Positions 8,634 to 16,257 of a stretch of DNA of 37,507 bases are shown here, one piece after another. Position numbers and translations under genes: made by a program. Where the stretch lies: NCBI GenBank assembly GCA_024277115.1, contig JAJRVW010000028.1, positions 1-37,507 of the forward strand. The letters run 5' to 3'. The stretch is from Calditrichota bacterium (lineage in GTDB: Bacteria > Calditrichota > Calditrichia > Calditrichales > J004). Under the pieces are notes generated by a model that saw only the letters and a list, made by a program, of their open reading frames with translations, was not told where the DNA came from and ran no database searches. Positions within the stretch are counted from its first letter, which is position 1, and each line of letters begins with the position of its first letter.

Positions 8634-9159
8634 AAATTTTATTATAAACAGTGAAAGAGGGAAAATTAATAAGCAGCGAGAATAAGCTTACAAGCCCATA
8701 CATTACGATTTTATTTAGGATTGGTGCGAGGATAAAACTAACAAATGCTGTCACAATTACTAGATCAGCTAAAAACCAAATAATCAAAATATTACGATTA
8801 TAAAGCTGGATACATTTCAGGAAAGTTTCTGATTTACCATCACCTGTTCTAAGCAAAGAAGACAGTTGGTCACTTAGTTTCAGCTTTGGGTTTTTAGATT
8901 TTTCATATAGTTTAACAGGCGTTAAAATGGATTGTTTTATATAAAAAATGGCGATAATAAAGACAAGAATTATAAACATCGTGATATTATCTGCCTTTTG
9001 TGGATCAACAATTGGTAGAGGATTGATTATATTAAAAAAGAAAAAAAGCATTGAAGCCAATATTAAAATAATAACCCCGCTTAACACTGCGCCCCAAACC
9101 AGTCTATTCTTCTGATGAATTTTTTCTAATTTTTCTTTTAGATTATCATCCATAGCCAA
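8614..9159 (-). CDS. Four-helix integral membrane protein of unknown function
   Basis: The product is 181 residues. A charged N-terminal helix (MAMDDNLKEKLEKIHQKNR) precedes four predicted membrane spans, roughly residues 20-43, 58-77, 122-145 and 148-168. The loop between spans two and three (about residues 78-120) is polar and cytoplasmic-like. I do not recognise the family. The start lies 5 bp after the stop of the UDP-sugar pyrophosphorylase gene, and the 3' end overlaps the longest form of the next gene, so it is part of the 10556-7138 operon. Confidence 0.6.
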   Translation of the reverse strand: MAMDDNLKEKLEKIHQKNRLVWGAVLSGVIILILASMLFFFFNIINPLPIVDPQKADNITMFIILVFIIAIFYIKQSILTPVKLYEKSKNPKLKLSDQLSSLLRTGDGKSETFLKCIQLYNRNILIIWFLADLVIVTAFVSFILAPILNKIVMYGLVSLFSLLINFPSFTVYNKIYGYIYE

Positions 9160-9164
9160 AAATC

Positions 9165-10556
9165 CTATTCTATGTACATTTTTTTTGAGAATGTCGGTAA
9201 TGCGTCTTTTCTCTTTAGCAAATCTTCTTCTGTTAAGGCGAAAAGTGGACTTATTTCAATATTTATATCATTACCAGCACTTGTATCAGAAAGCACCATG
9301 CCAGCCTTGTGCAACCATCGTAGATAAAGATTGTTTAAATCGCGGATGGCTGTTTCTTCACTATCTACGCCTTCCTTATTTTTGAGGGCGCTAAACTCGT
9401 TTTCACGGCTTACTTCAAGAGAAACGGAGATTTTACAATGGGCTAATGCATCAAAAACAAAGGTCTCAAACTTATAACCGTTTTTTTCTTTTGGGTTTAC
9501 TTTTCGGCCAGCGGGATCAACAAAAGGGATGCTTTTTTCCGCAAGATGGTAAGGCAACTGAAAACCACGTTTGTTTTCGGTCTCAATAAATTTTGTGTCA
9601 ATAAAATGGATCGCTATAGAACCAGCCCAATATTTCAACTCACCGTTTTCATCCTTTGCATACATATCTTCTTCGCTTAAATCGCTATATTCCACCACAC
9701 CGGTTTTACCATTTATTTTACAGATTATCCCCATTTTTTCACCCGGAAAGGCCTTTCGGACAACTTTACTGGACATCTGTGCTTTGTAATGCCGATGATA
9801 GCCCAAAAATGCAGGGTCACAAATATTTACCAGAACATTATCGACCTGAAAATAAAAAAGATATTCAATTTTCCTTTTCACCAAATCGGCATGGGCGCCA
9901 CTATCCCATAAGGCCTTTAATGAACCTCCATGGCCATTTGGGCTCATAAATATTTTATCTTTTTCGGCCAGTATTAATTTACCGTTTTTATCTACGGCCG
10001 GTAGCATATCCTGCGAAAAAAACATCACGTCATTTTTATTCAACCCAAAAAAGTTATTCTTCTCAAAAAAAGCCACAGTGTCATCATGATTCTCGATACT
10101 GGTCATAATATACCAGGGAATTACCTTTTTATATTTTATGGACATGGCTAAAATTTTTTCGGCATGTAACTGAAAAAGTGATTTCTTTTTAACCGGCGTG
10201 ATGGGATAAACACCTTTTGGCCCATCAAAACCGAGACGGGAGCCTTGCCCTCCTGCAACGAGAAAGGCACCCACTTTCCCCTTTTTTAATAAACCCTCAC
10301 CCAGCTCGATCATTTCCGCATCTCTCGATTTTCTCTCGCTTAGAGAAAGTGTCTCCGCTAAGTCCAACGAAACAGGATCATCGGTATGGCTGTCATTCTT
10401 GGTTAAGCCAATTAGTTTATCCAGCAAAGAAAAATCGATCGATTCAATTTGCTTGATCAGTACTTCCTGTTGCTGTTCAGACAATTCATCCCAAAATTTT
10501 AAAACATGTTCTTGCCCATGTTTTTTTAATAAATCAAAACACATTTTTACGTCCAT
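9165..10556 (-). CDS. UDP-sugar pyrophosphorylase of the UAP1/UDPGP type
   Basis: The product is 463 residues of the UDPGP nucleotidyltransferase family, which includes eukaryotic UDP-N-acetylglucosamine pyrophosphorylase and UDP-glucose pyrophosphorylase. The nucleotide-binding loop VAGGQGSRLGFDGPKGVYPI, then KKKSLFQLHAEKI, MSPNGHGGSLKAL, FYFQVDNVLVN and FETFVFDAL are all diagnostic. It makes UDP-GlcNAc or a related UDP-sugar from the sugar-1-phosphate and UTP. Most bacteria use GlmU or GalU instead; this class occurs in some Bacteroidota, Chlamydiota and relatives. An AGGA lies just ahead of the ATG. It is the first gene of a four-gene unit ending with the MqnA-like gene. Confidence 0.9.
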   Translation of the reverse strand: MDVKMCFDLLKKHGQEHVLKFWDELSEQQQEVLIKQIESIDFSLLDKLIGLTKNDSHTDDPVSLDLAETLSLSERKSRDAEMIELGEGLLKKGKVGAFLVAGGQGSRLGFDGPKGVYPITPVKKKSLFQLHAEKILAMSIKYKKVIPWYIMTSIENHDDTVAFFEKNNFFGLNKNDVMFFSQDMLPAVDKNGKLILAEKDKIFMSPNGHGGSLKALWDSGAHADLVKRKIEYLFYFQVDNVLVNICDPAFLGYHRHYKAQMSSKVVRKAFPGEKMGIICKINGKTGVVEYSDLSEEDMYAKDENGELKYWAGSIAIHFIDTKFIETENKRGFQLPYHLAEKSIPFVDPAGRKVNPKEKNGYKFETFVFDALAHCKISVSLEVSRENEFSALKNKEGVDSEETAIRDLNNLYLRWLHKAGMVLSDTSAGNDINIEISPLFALTEEDLLKRKDALPTFSKKMYIE

Positions 10557-10759
10557 CGAAATTCCTGTTAATATTTAAAAAGACTGTCAGAAGAGCGACA
10601 AAAATACAGATTATAAATTTAAAAAGAAAACCAAAAGAATCTATAGGCGGGTAATAAAAAAGGAATTGCACTGATGGTAAAACTAATTGGTAACAACTAT
10701 TTGGAACCAATTAATTGTGGTCATTTAATAACTAAATTATTTTAGAACCTTATTTCAAA

Positions 10760-10788
10760 TTGACTTTTAAAAAAGAGAGTCCTAAATT
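10760..10788 (+). promoter_or_regulatory. Promoter for tRNA-Leu
   Basis: TTGACT (10760-10765) and TAAATT (10783-10788) are separated by 17 bp, matching the spacing of a housekeeping promoter. The expected start near 10795 falls just ahead of the tRNA 5' end at 10803. Confidence 0.45.
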
Positions 10789-10802
10789 CACAATTCTTTA
10801 TT

Positions 10803-10886
10803 GCCAGAGTGGTGGAATTGGTAGACGCGCTGGATTCAAAATCCAGTGGGAGCAATCCCGTGTGGGTTCGAGTCCCACCTCTGGTA
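10803..10886 (+). tRNA. tRNA-Leu (anticodon CAA)
   Basis: This is an 84-nt cloverleaf with the long variable arm of a class II tRNA. The acceptor arms are GCCAGAG and CTCTGGT with discriminator A at 10886. The anticodon stem CTGGA/TCCAG encloses the loop TTCAAAA, giving anticodon CAA at 10837-10839, which reads UUG. The T-arm holds GGTTCGAGTCC. No CCA is encoded. Confidence 0.97.
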
Positions 10887-10890
10887 CGCA

Positions 10891-10925
10891 AACCCTTGTA
10901 GAACAAAATCTGCAAGGGTTTTTTT
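10891..10925 (+). terminator. Intrinsic terminator after tRNA-Leu
   Basis: AACCCTTG (10891-10898) pairs with CAAGGGTT (10913-10920) around a 14-nt loop and runs into seven T residues. It begins four bases after the tRNA. Confidence 0.85.
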
Positions 10926-11001
10926 ATTTTTCCCATTGTTGATTAACATAAACCAGGCAATTGGTAGAATCTCTATTTAAAAATAAATTTAAACAAAACT
11001 A

Positions 11002-11397
11002 TCAGCGCATAACATGCCCAATAAATGGAAGTTGATCCCGACGGATATAAGCAACAATTATACAAGATATCAGAACAACGGAAAGCATAATTATATGCAT
11101 CCCTCCATCATTGTTTATAGTGTGCCCTAGTATTGTACTGTGCGCAATTATGGCGCCAAACATAACACCAATCCCTAAAAAAGCCCCCTTTGCAGCCATA
11201 GCATCTGTTAGTAGTAATAGCCCTGCTATTATTTCAATTGTACCTATCAGGTACCTGCCGGTTGGCTCCATGCCAAGTGTCTCAAATATCATCACATCGT
11301 CAGGCCCGCCTTTAAATTTCATAATACCAACCGCAACAAAAATGATGGCAGCTATCAATTGAAAAAACCATACGGTATATTTTTCGCTCTTTTTCAT
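11002..11397 (-). CDS. DoxX-like membrane protein
   Basis: The product is 131 residues with four membrane spans. The first span begins WFFQLIAAIIFVAVGIMKF and is followed by the small soluble loop KGGPDDVMIFETLGMEPTGRY, then GTIEIIAGLLLL, the general pattern of the DoxX/DUF4870-like quinol-oxidase-subunit superfamily. A GAGG lies 7 bases before the ATG. It starts 18 bp after the stop of the FMN-binding glutamate-synthase-like gene, so the two form an operon. A redox-linked membrane role is an inference from the neighbour; many DoxX proteins have no assigned function. Confidence 0.75.
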   Translation of the reverse strand: MKKSEKYTVWFFQLIAAIIFVAVGIMKFKGGPDDVMIFETLGMEPTGRYLIGTIEIIAGLLLLTDAMAAKGAFLGIGVMFGAIIAHSTILGHTINNDGGMHIIMLSVVLISCIIVAYIRRDQLPFIGHVMR

Positions 11398-11415
11398 ATT
11401 ATCCTCAAAATTTAT

Positions 11416-12915
11416 TTAGAATTGTGCAGGTATATATAAATTGTTCCTATCAAGTTGGCTATGCGATTTTTTGCCCAAAGATGCAAGCATTTCCTCATGG
11501 TCATGCCAAAGGTTATTTATATAGTTCACAACCCGGTCCGATTTTTCTTCTATATCCAATCCGTGCTGTAGTTTTTTATCCTGTGTCGTAATCCCGACCG
11601 GGCATGTATTTGTATTGCATTGCAACGCCTGAATACAACCTATGGCTAGCATAAAACCACGTGCTGTGTAGATGGAATCTGCACCGAGGGACATGGCCAC
11701 AAATTGGCGTCCTGCATTAATTAATTTTCCGGACGACAAGAGCTTTAATTTATCCCTGACACCCTCTTCAGTTAATATTTTTTGAACAATGGGCAAAGCT
11801 GCATATAGCGGAACACCTACATCATCCATAAAGGGCTTTGGCGCGGCGCCTGTACCACCTTCCGCCCCGTCTATCACAATATAATCCGGATAATTATCCT
11901 GGGTTTTCATTTGATGGACAAGTTCAGAAAACTCATCCGGGCGGCCAAGGCACATTTTGATTCCCACCGGCAATCCCGCTATTTCTTGCACGCGTCGAAT
12001 AAATTTTACGGTTTCTGCGGCAGATGTGCACTCGGTATGAAAGGGCGGGGAAACCACATCCTGGCCCATTGGAACGCCACGTAACTCAGAAATCTCTTTT
12101 GTTATTTTCTCTTTTGGCAATAAACCACCCTTACCAGGTTTCGCCCCCTGAGACATTTTTATTTCAATCATTTTGATTTGATCTTTTGCAGCCAGTTCGC
12201 TCAGCTTCTCTTCATCTAAAACTGCATTTTCCTTTCGTACCCCAAATTTTGCCGTACCCATCTGAAAAACCAAATCACAGTTTTCCATCAGATGGTATTT
12301 GGGATAGCCCCCTTCTCCGGTATTCATGGTTATGCCTGCTTTACGCGCGCCACGGGCCAAGGCCCTTACAGTCTTACTCCCCAATGCACCATAGCTCATC
12401 GCAGAAATCATTATTGGCTTCTTTATAATATGCAGATTGGAAATATTCCGCTCTTCGCCAAACCGCACGCTAAAAGGTTTTAAATCTTCTTTATGGACTG
12501 GGTACATGGAATGTCGCAGTTTGATCTCATTTGGCCCAAAGCTAAGCTGAGAGCCAAAGGCCGCTGATGAATCCACATTTTTTGCCTTGCGATAAATTTC
12601 GCTGCGTTCAATCCTGTTAAAGGGCTTCTCTTCTGTATCGCTCATAAACAGATATTGCCTAAACTCCGGCCCGATACTTTCCACCATGTATCGAATCTGT
12701 GCCAATAATCCAAAATTTGAAAGTAAGGCATGTTGTTTTTGAATATAGAGATAGTAAACATTTATCAAAACTAACATAAATGCGGTGACGGTTAAAAAGT
12801 GAAAATAAAATGAAACGAAATTACCAAGCAGAAAGAAGACTATCAAAAGTAGATAAACAGCGTTGTTAAAAATATGAGAGACCTTTTCAAGATTTACACT
12901 TAGGGGGGATTCCAT
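11416..12915 (-). CDS. Membrane-anchored FMN-binding glutamate-synthase-family protein
   Basis: The product is 499 residues. Two hydrophobic spans (about residues 18-57) anchor the N-terminus. The rest is the FMN-binding TIM barrel of glutamate synthase (GltB family): ISAMSYGALG, GGLLPKEKITKEISELRG, SPPFHTECTS, DYIVIDGAEGGTGAAP, and GKLINAGRQFVAMSLGADS. Three cysteines in CIQALQCNTNTCPVGI match the 3Fe-4S cluster ligands. It lacks the glutaminase and GXGXG domains of full glutamate synthase, as in the stand-alone family found in many bacteria, whose physiological reaction is largely unestablished. A GGAG precedes the ATG. It is followed by DoxX. Confidence 0.88.
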   Translation of the reverse strand: MESPLSVNLEKVSHIFNNAVYLLLIVFFLLGNFVSFYFHFLTVTAFMLVLINVYYLYIQKQHALLSNFGLLAQIRYMVESIGPEFRQYLFMSDTEEKPFNRIERSEIYRKAKNVDSSAAFGSQLSFGPNEIKLRHSMYPVHKEDLKPFSVRFGEERNISNLHIIKKPIMISAMSYGALGSKTVRALARGARKAGITMNTGEGGYPKYHLMENCDLVFQMGTAKFGVRKENAVLDEEKLSELAAKDQIKMIEIKMSQGAKPGKGGLLPKEKITKEISELRGVPMGQDVVSPPFHTECTSAAETVKFIRRVQEIAGLPVGIKMCLGRPDEFSELVHQMKTQDNYPDYIVIDGAEGGTGAAPKPFMDDVGVPLYAALPIVQKILTEEGVRDKLKLLSSGKLINAGRQFVAMSLGADSIYTARGFMLAIGCIQALQCNTNTCPVGITTQDKKLQHGLDIEEKSDRVVNYINNLWHDHEEMLASLGKKSHSQLDRNNLYIPAQF

Positions 12916-13099
12916 TTTTTCTCCAACTTATGAAAGGGTTTTAATAAAAATATATTTTAAACAACTCGTGCAGGCATTTCATCACAATCTGTTAAAATAA
13001 GTACAAAAATTTAAACAAGATATTTTTATTTTGGCTTAAATCAAAAAATTTCTAAAATGTTATAATGATCAACAAAAAACAAAAAAGGATTATGCATAT

Positions 13100-13570
13100 A
13101 TGAAATTGGCCACACTTTGTTATATTAAAACAGAAAGCCATACTTTAATGTTGCACCGTATCAAAAAAGAAAAAGATATGCACAAGAATAAGTGGAACGG
13201 GTTAGGCGGTAAGTTTGAAGCAGGCGAGACTCCCGAAGAATGTGTGATCAGAGAAGTAAAAGAAGAATCTGGATTGGAAATCAATAAACCACAGCTTAAA
13301 GGTTTTCTCACCTTTCCGGCCTTTGATGGACTGGACGATTGGTATGTTTTTGTGTTTACGGCAAGCAAATTTAAGGGATCTCTTATAGACGACCCCGAGG
13401 AAGGCCATTTGGAATGGATAGAAAATGGGAAACTTATGGCATTAAACTTGTGGGAAGGCGATAAATTCTTTTTTAAATGGATGGACGAGAACCGGCTTTT
13501 TTCGGCTAAATTTATTTATGATAAGGGGAAGTTAGTCAGACATGACGTGGTTTTTTATTTGAGCCCATAA
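13100..13570 (+). CDS. Nudix hydrolase (MutT/8-oxo-dGTP diphosphatase-like)
   Basis: The product is 156 residues with a perfect Nudix box: G37, E43, then REVKEESGL at 51-59 (GX5EX7REUXEEXGU). The N-terminus KLATLCYIK and the WNGLGGKFE segment are typical of the MutT/MTH1-like 8-oxo-dGTP or 2-hydroxy-dATP diphosphatases, which clean oxidised nucleotides from the pool. DPEEGHLEWIENGKLMALNLWEGD follows as in those enzymes. The gene stands alone on the plus strand, diverging from the glutamate-synthase-like gene. A TATAAT at 13061-13066 could be its -10 element, but no well-spaced -35 is clear. Confidence 0.92.
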   Translation: MKLATLCYIKTESHTLMLHRIKKEKDMHKNKWNGLGGKFEAGETPEECVIREVKEESGLEINKPQLKGFLTFPAFDGLDDWYVFVFTASKFKGSLIDDPEEGHLEWIENGKLMALNLWEGDKFFFKWMDENRLFSAKFIYDKGKLVRHDVVFYLSP

Positions 13571-13824
13571 ATAATTTTGTGTAAATACCTTTTGTTAGTT
13601 GTTCAATTTTACACAGTTAAACGGCCAATAACTTTACACTTTCCGATTATACCCAGAATAAAAGCATTCCCTAAATAAGGGTACTACTTATTACAACACA
13701 TACATCTTTATTTTCTAATATTATATGGATTATTTTAGCAGCAGTTATAATGCTTTTCAGTCTGGAATAATAATGAAATCAAAGTATACTCTTAAAATAT
13801 AAGCATGATAGAAACAAACTAAAT

Positions 13825-14343
13825 TTAAGAACCCGTATTATCTATATCCATATCTTGCTCTTCATTATCTGTATCTTGATTATCATCAGGCTGTTCTGGC
13901 ATAGGTGAATAATCATCACTTGATTCATTCTTCCCATCAGGGTTATGATTGTAATAGTTAGGCTCTTCAGGCATAGATGAGTAATCATTTTCAGGGTTTT
14001 CTGGTGGAGCCTGGCCATAAACGGGCTCAGAATCTGAATTATCTATATCCATGTCTTGTTCTTCATTATCAGTATCTTGATGATCATCAGACTGTTCTGG
14101 TATAGATGAATAATCATTACTGGATTCATTCTTCCCATCAGGGTTATGATTGTAATAATTAGGCTCTTCAGGCATAGATGAGTAATCATTTTCAGGGTTT
14201 TCTGATGGAACCTGGCCATAAACGGGCTCAGAATTTATATCAGAAGAGTTGTTAGGTTCTGAGGAATAGTCAGAATTTTGAGATTGATTTTCTGATGATT
14301 CGGGTTGTTCAATACCATCATTCTCTGAGTCATATTTTGCCAT
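13825..14343 (-). CDS. Acidic, disordered tandem-repeat protein linked to the MACPF gene
   Basis: The product is 172 residues with no signal peptide and no hydrophobic segment. It is extremely rich in Asp, Glu, Asn, Ser and Pro. Residues 38-104 and 105-172 are two near-identical copies of a 67-residue unit starting SEPVYGQ and ending DMDIDN. Each unit contains shorter DYSxxPE sub-repeats. A strong Shine-Dalgarno (GGAGAG) precedes the ATG, and the gene begins 36 bp after the stop of the MACPF gene, so co-transcription is likely. I recognise no family. Roles as a chaperone, inhibitor or co-secreted partner of the MACPF protein are guesses from position only; low-complexity coding sequence makes homology searches unreliable. 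Confidence 0.7.
   Translation of the reverse strand: MAKYDSENDGIEQPESSENQSQNSDYSSEPNNSSDINSEPVYGQVPSENPENDYSSMPEEPNYYNHNPDGKNESSNDYSSIPEQSDDHQDTDNEEQDMDIDNSDSEPVYGQAPPENPENDYSSMPEEPNYYNHNPDGKNESSDDYSPMPEQPDDNQDTDNEEQDMDIDNTGS
13828..14232. repeat. Two-copy 201-bp tandem repeat inside the acidic protein gene
   Basis: Copies span 14032-14232 and 13828-14031 (the second has one extra codon). The motif TCTATATCCA recurs at 13841 and 14042, exactly 201 bp apart. The copies keep the reading frame and differ by scattered substitutions, pointing to a fairly recent duplication. Confidence 0.9.
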
Positions 14344-14379
14344 ATCTTTCTCTCCTTATTTTGTATTTGTTCGTCTATT

Positions 14380-16257
14380 TTATCTATACCAACTTGGTGG
14401 CTGCGTACTTATTTGATAGAATTGTCCATTCCTCATATAATTATTAAACCAATTATAATATTCCATCCACAGTTTATTGGGAATATCAACATCATCGAAA
14501 AAAACAAGATTAAATAATGTATATATTGGTCTAAAATCTGCTGCTATCGGAACCTCACCTGCTTGGTTCATTGACCAATTGGATGAAGACATTGAGCCAC
14601 CAATTGAATGACAGCCGCTGTTTGTCTGTTCCATCTCTGTTTTTACTCCATTACTCCAATTAAATTTTTGAGAACTAGAAACTCCAGCACCAAAATCGTC
14701 AAGGCTTCCTGATACATGTTCCTCAATGCTTATATTATGCTGTTTTAATTCGCTGAAAGCTTTTTCAGAATAAAAATTTTCACAATATTGATACCCCCCC
14801 ATACTCATTGCTGCTGCATAATGTGTACCATAAGCTCTAGTAAAACCTTCAAAATCGGGTCTTCTGCCAGATTTAAGTTCAGCTAAAAGTTCAAGTACCC
14901 TGGCCTTAAACTGATTATTCAGACGAATCTTTCCAAAGTCGATAAGAAGTGAGTAAAAAACATTGTACGTGCTGGAGTGTCCTGATACCAATTTATTCTG
15001 ATTCATTGATTGATTCCCTTGTGAATAATTGGCATTGACACCCCCAGATGCAACTAGTGGTACATTTACAGATACTCCTAATGATACTCCCCATTGTAGG
15101 GATCTGCTATATGATGTGGCATTTACAATTGAACTACTTGAAGATTGACCTCTGGCATCGCTAATTATCAATAACCCGTCAGGTACAAATACTCCACCAC
15201 CAGTCTCAGAGATATGGTAATCGTGACTTTGGGGCCTTGGATATTTGAAGATCGGCTCTCTCATTCCTTGTGAAGACAAATCTCTTGGGTCGACAAGGGT
15301 TATGTCCCATCCCTTATACAAGTTTTGGTGATATGGTAATCTACTCAAGAATACAGATCCAAAAGTATCGCTATTTCCTGATCCAATTGGTTGATAATTA
15401 GGAATAATATTATAAATTTTTGTACCTTTTCTAAAACTTGTTTTATTTAAAATATTTACAGTTGCACCAGGATATTCCCAGGAAAAAGTGTTAAGAGTCG
15501 CAAATAAAAAATAATCTCTGCCAACATTATTCCCAAATAATCTATTAGGATTAAACTCTACTCTATAAATATCAGGAAACATGAAATTTGAATTTGGTAA
15601 AGTTATCAAATTGGCAGGAAGTGACTTATTAACTAGTCGATCATTTCGGATGGGAAGTATAGAAATGTCTCTATCAATATAACGTCCACTAGTAATTAAT
15701 TCATTTAGAGTTCCAATTTGTAGCTCTTGGTTTGGCTGGTTTGTACTTGCATATTTTTTTAAAATTACATTTCCCTGCTTTAGGACCAATATATGACCTA
15801 CAACTGCCGGAAACTGGCGTGTTTGATTTGACGGGATTTCACCCCACGACGATTCATTATTCATAAATTTATCATACACTTGAATAGGGAATGAATTGTA
15901 GTTTCTTACCGTCACCCATAATTGTTTGCCAAATTTTAGTCGAAATTCCTGTCTTGGTTGAGATGTAGCTGTATACTGTCCAACTGTTTTACCATTATAT
16001 ATAAATTGCCAGACATGTCCAGGGTACGACGGTTGATTTTTAACACTATTTGGTAAAAGTGAACCATATCCAGTAGAAACCCCTTGGTTTACCCAAACGA
16101 CCTGAACCGTATAGTTCGATTCGTTAATCATTGTGATATCAACCGTTTGGGAATATGATGAACTTGGGTAAAAATAAAAAAATTGAAAGAAAACCATTAA
16201 GTAAAACTTCCTTAGCATATTGGATGAACAACTGCTAATAGATTGATGAAAATTCAT
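14380..16257 (-). CDS. Secreted MACPF-domain protein with two VHL-beta-like domains
   Basis: The product is 625 residues. Translation may start at Met1 or at Met14, just before a signal peptide (FYLMVFFQFFYFY, cleavage near SSSYSQ, residue 37). Residues 39-107 and 113-182 are two tandem copies of a domain resembling the beta domain of the von Hippel-Lindau protein. The first has INESNYTVQVVWVNQG and SYPGHVWQF; both end in a T-N/S-QPxQE strand. Residues 185-370 are an unassigned beta-rich linker. Residues about 375-610 are a MACPF/perforin domain: the YGTHY signature at 476-480 is followed by MSMGGYQYCENF, as in complement C8 and perforin, with Ser/Gly/Asn-rich helix-cluster regions (about 396-425 and 514-554) on either side. 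Family members oligomerise into membrane pores; bacterial ones serve as toxins or antagonists. Target and immunity are unknown. Confidence 0.85.
   Translation of the reverse strand: MNFHQSISSCSSNMLRKFYLMVFFQFFYFYPSSSYSQTVDITMINESNYTVQVVWVNQGVSTGYGSLLPNSVKNQPSYPGHVWQFIYNGKTVGQYTATSQPRQEFRLKFGKQLWVTVRNYNSFPIQVYDKFMNNESSWGEIPSNQTRQFPAVVGHILVLKQGNVILKKYASTNQPNQELQIGTLNELITSGRYIDRDISILPIRNDRLVNKSLPANLITLPNSNFMFPDIYRVEFNPNRLFGNNVGRDYFLFATLNTFSWEYPGATVNILNKTSFRKGTKIYNIIPNYQPIGSGNSDTFGSVFLSRLPYHQNLYKGWDITLVDPRDLSSQGMREPIFKYPRPQSHDYHISETGGGVFVPDGLLIISDARGQSSSSSIVNATSYSRSLQWGVSLGVSVNVPLVASGGVNANYSQGNQSMNQNKLVSGHSSTYNVFYSLLIDFGKIRLNNQFKARVLELLAELKSGRRPDFEGFTRAYGTHYAAAMSMGGYQYCENFYSEKAFSELKQHNISIEEHVSGSLDDFGAGVSSSQKFNWSNGVKTEMEQTNSGCHSIGGSMSSSNWSMNQAGEVPIAADFRPIYTLFNLVFFDDVDIPNKLWMEYYNWFNNYMRNGQFYQISTQPPSWYR

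Noticed and set aside
10742-10942. Open frames on both strands over tRNA-Leu (64 and 60 codons)
   Set aside because: They overlap a complete tRNA gene and its terminator; such frames are classic false predictions around tRNA genes.
13031-13066. Standard sigma-70 promoter TTGGCT/TATAAT for the Nudix gene
   Set aside because: The two elements are 24 bp apart, too far for a normal promoter; only the TATAAT is worth noting.
13828-14232. Possible CRISPR or other repeat array
   Set aside because: The repeat unit is 201 bp, has two copies without spacers, and keeps an open reading frame, so it is a protein tandem repeat.
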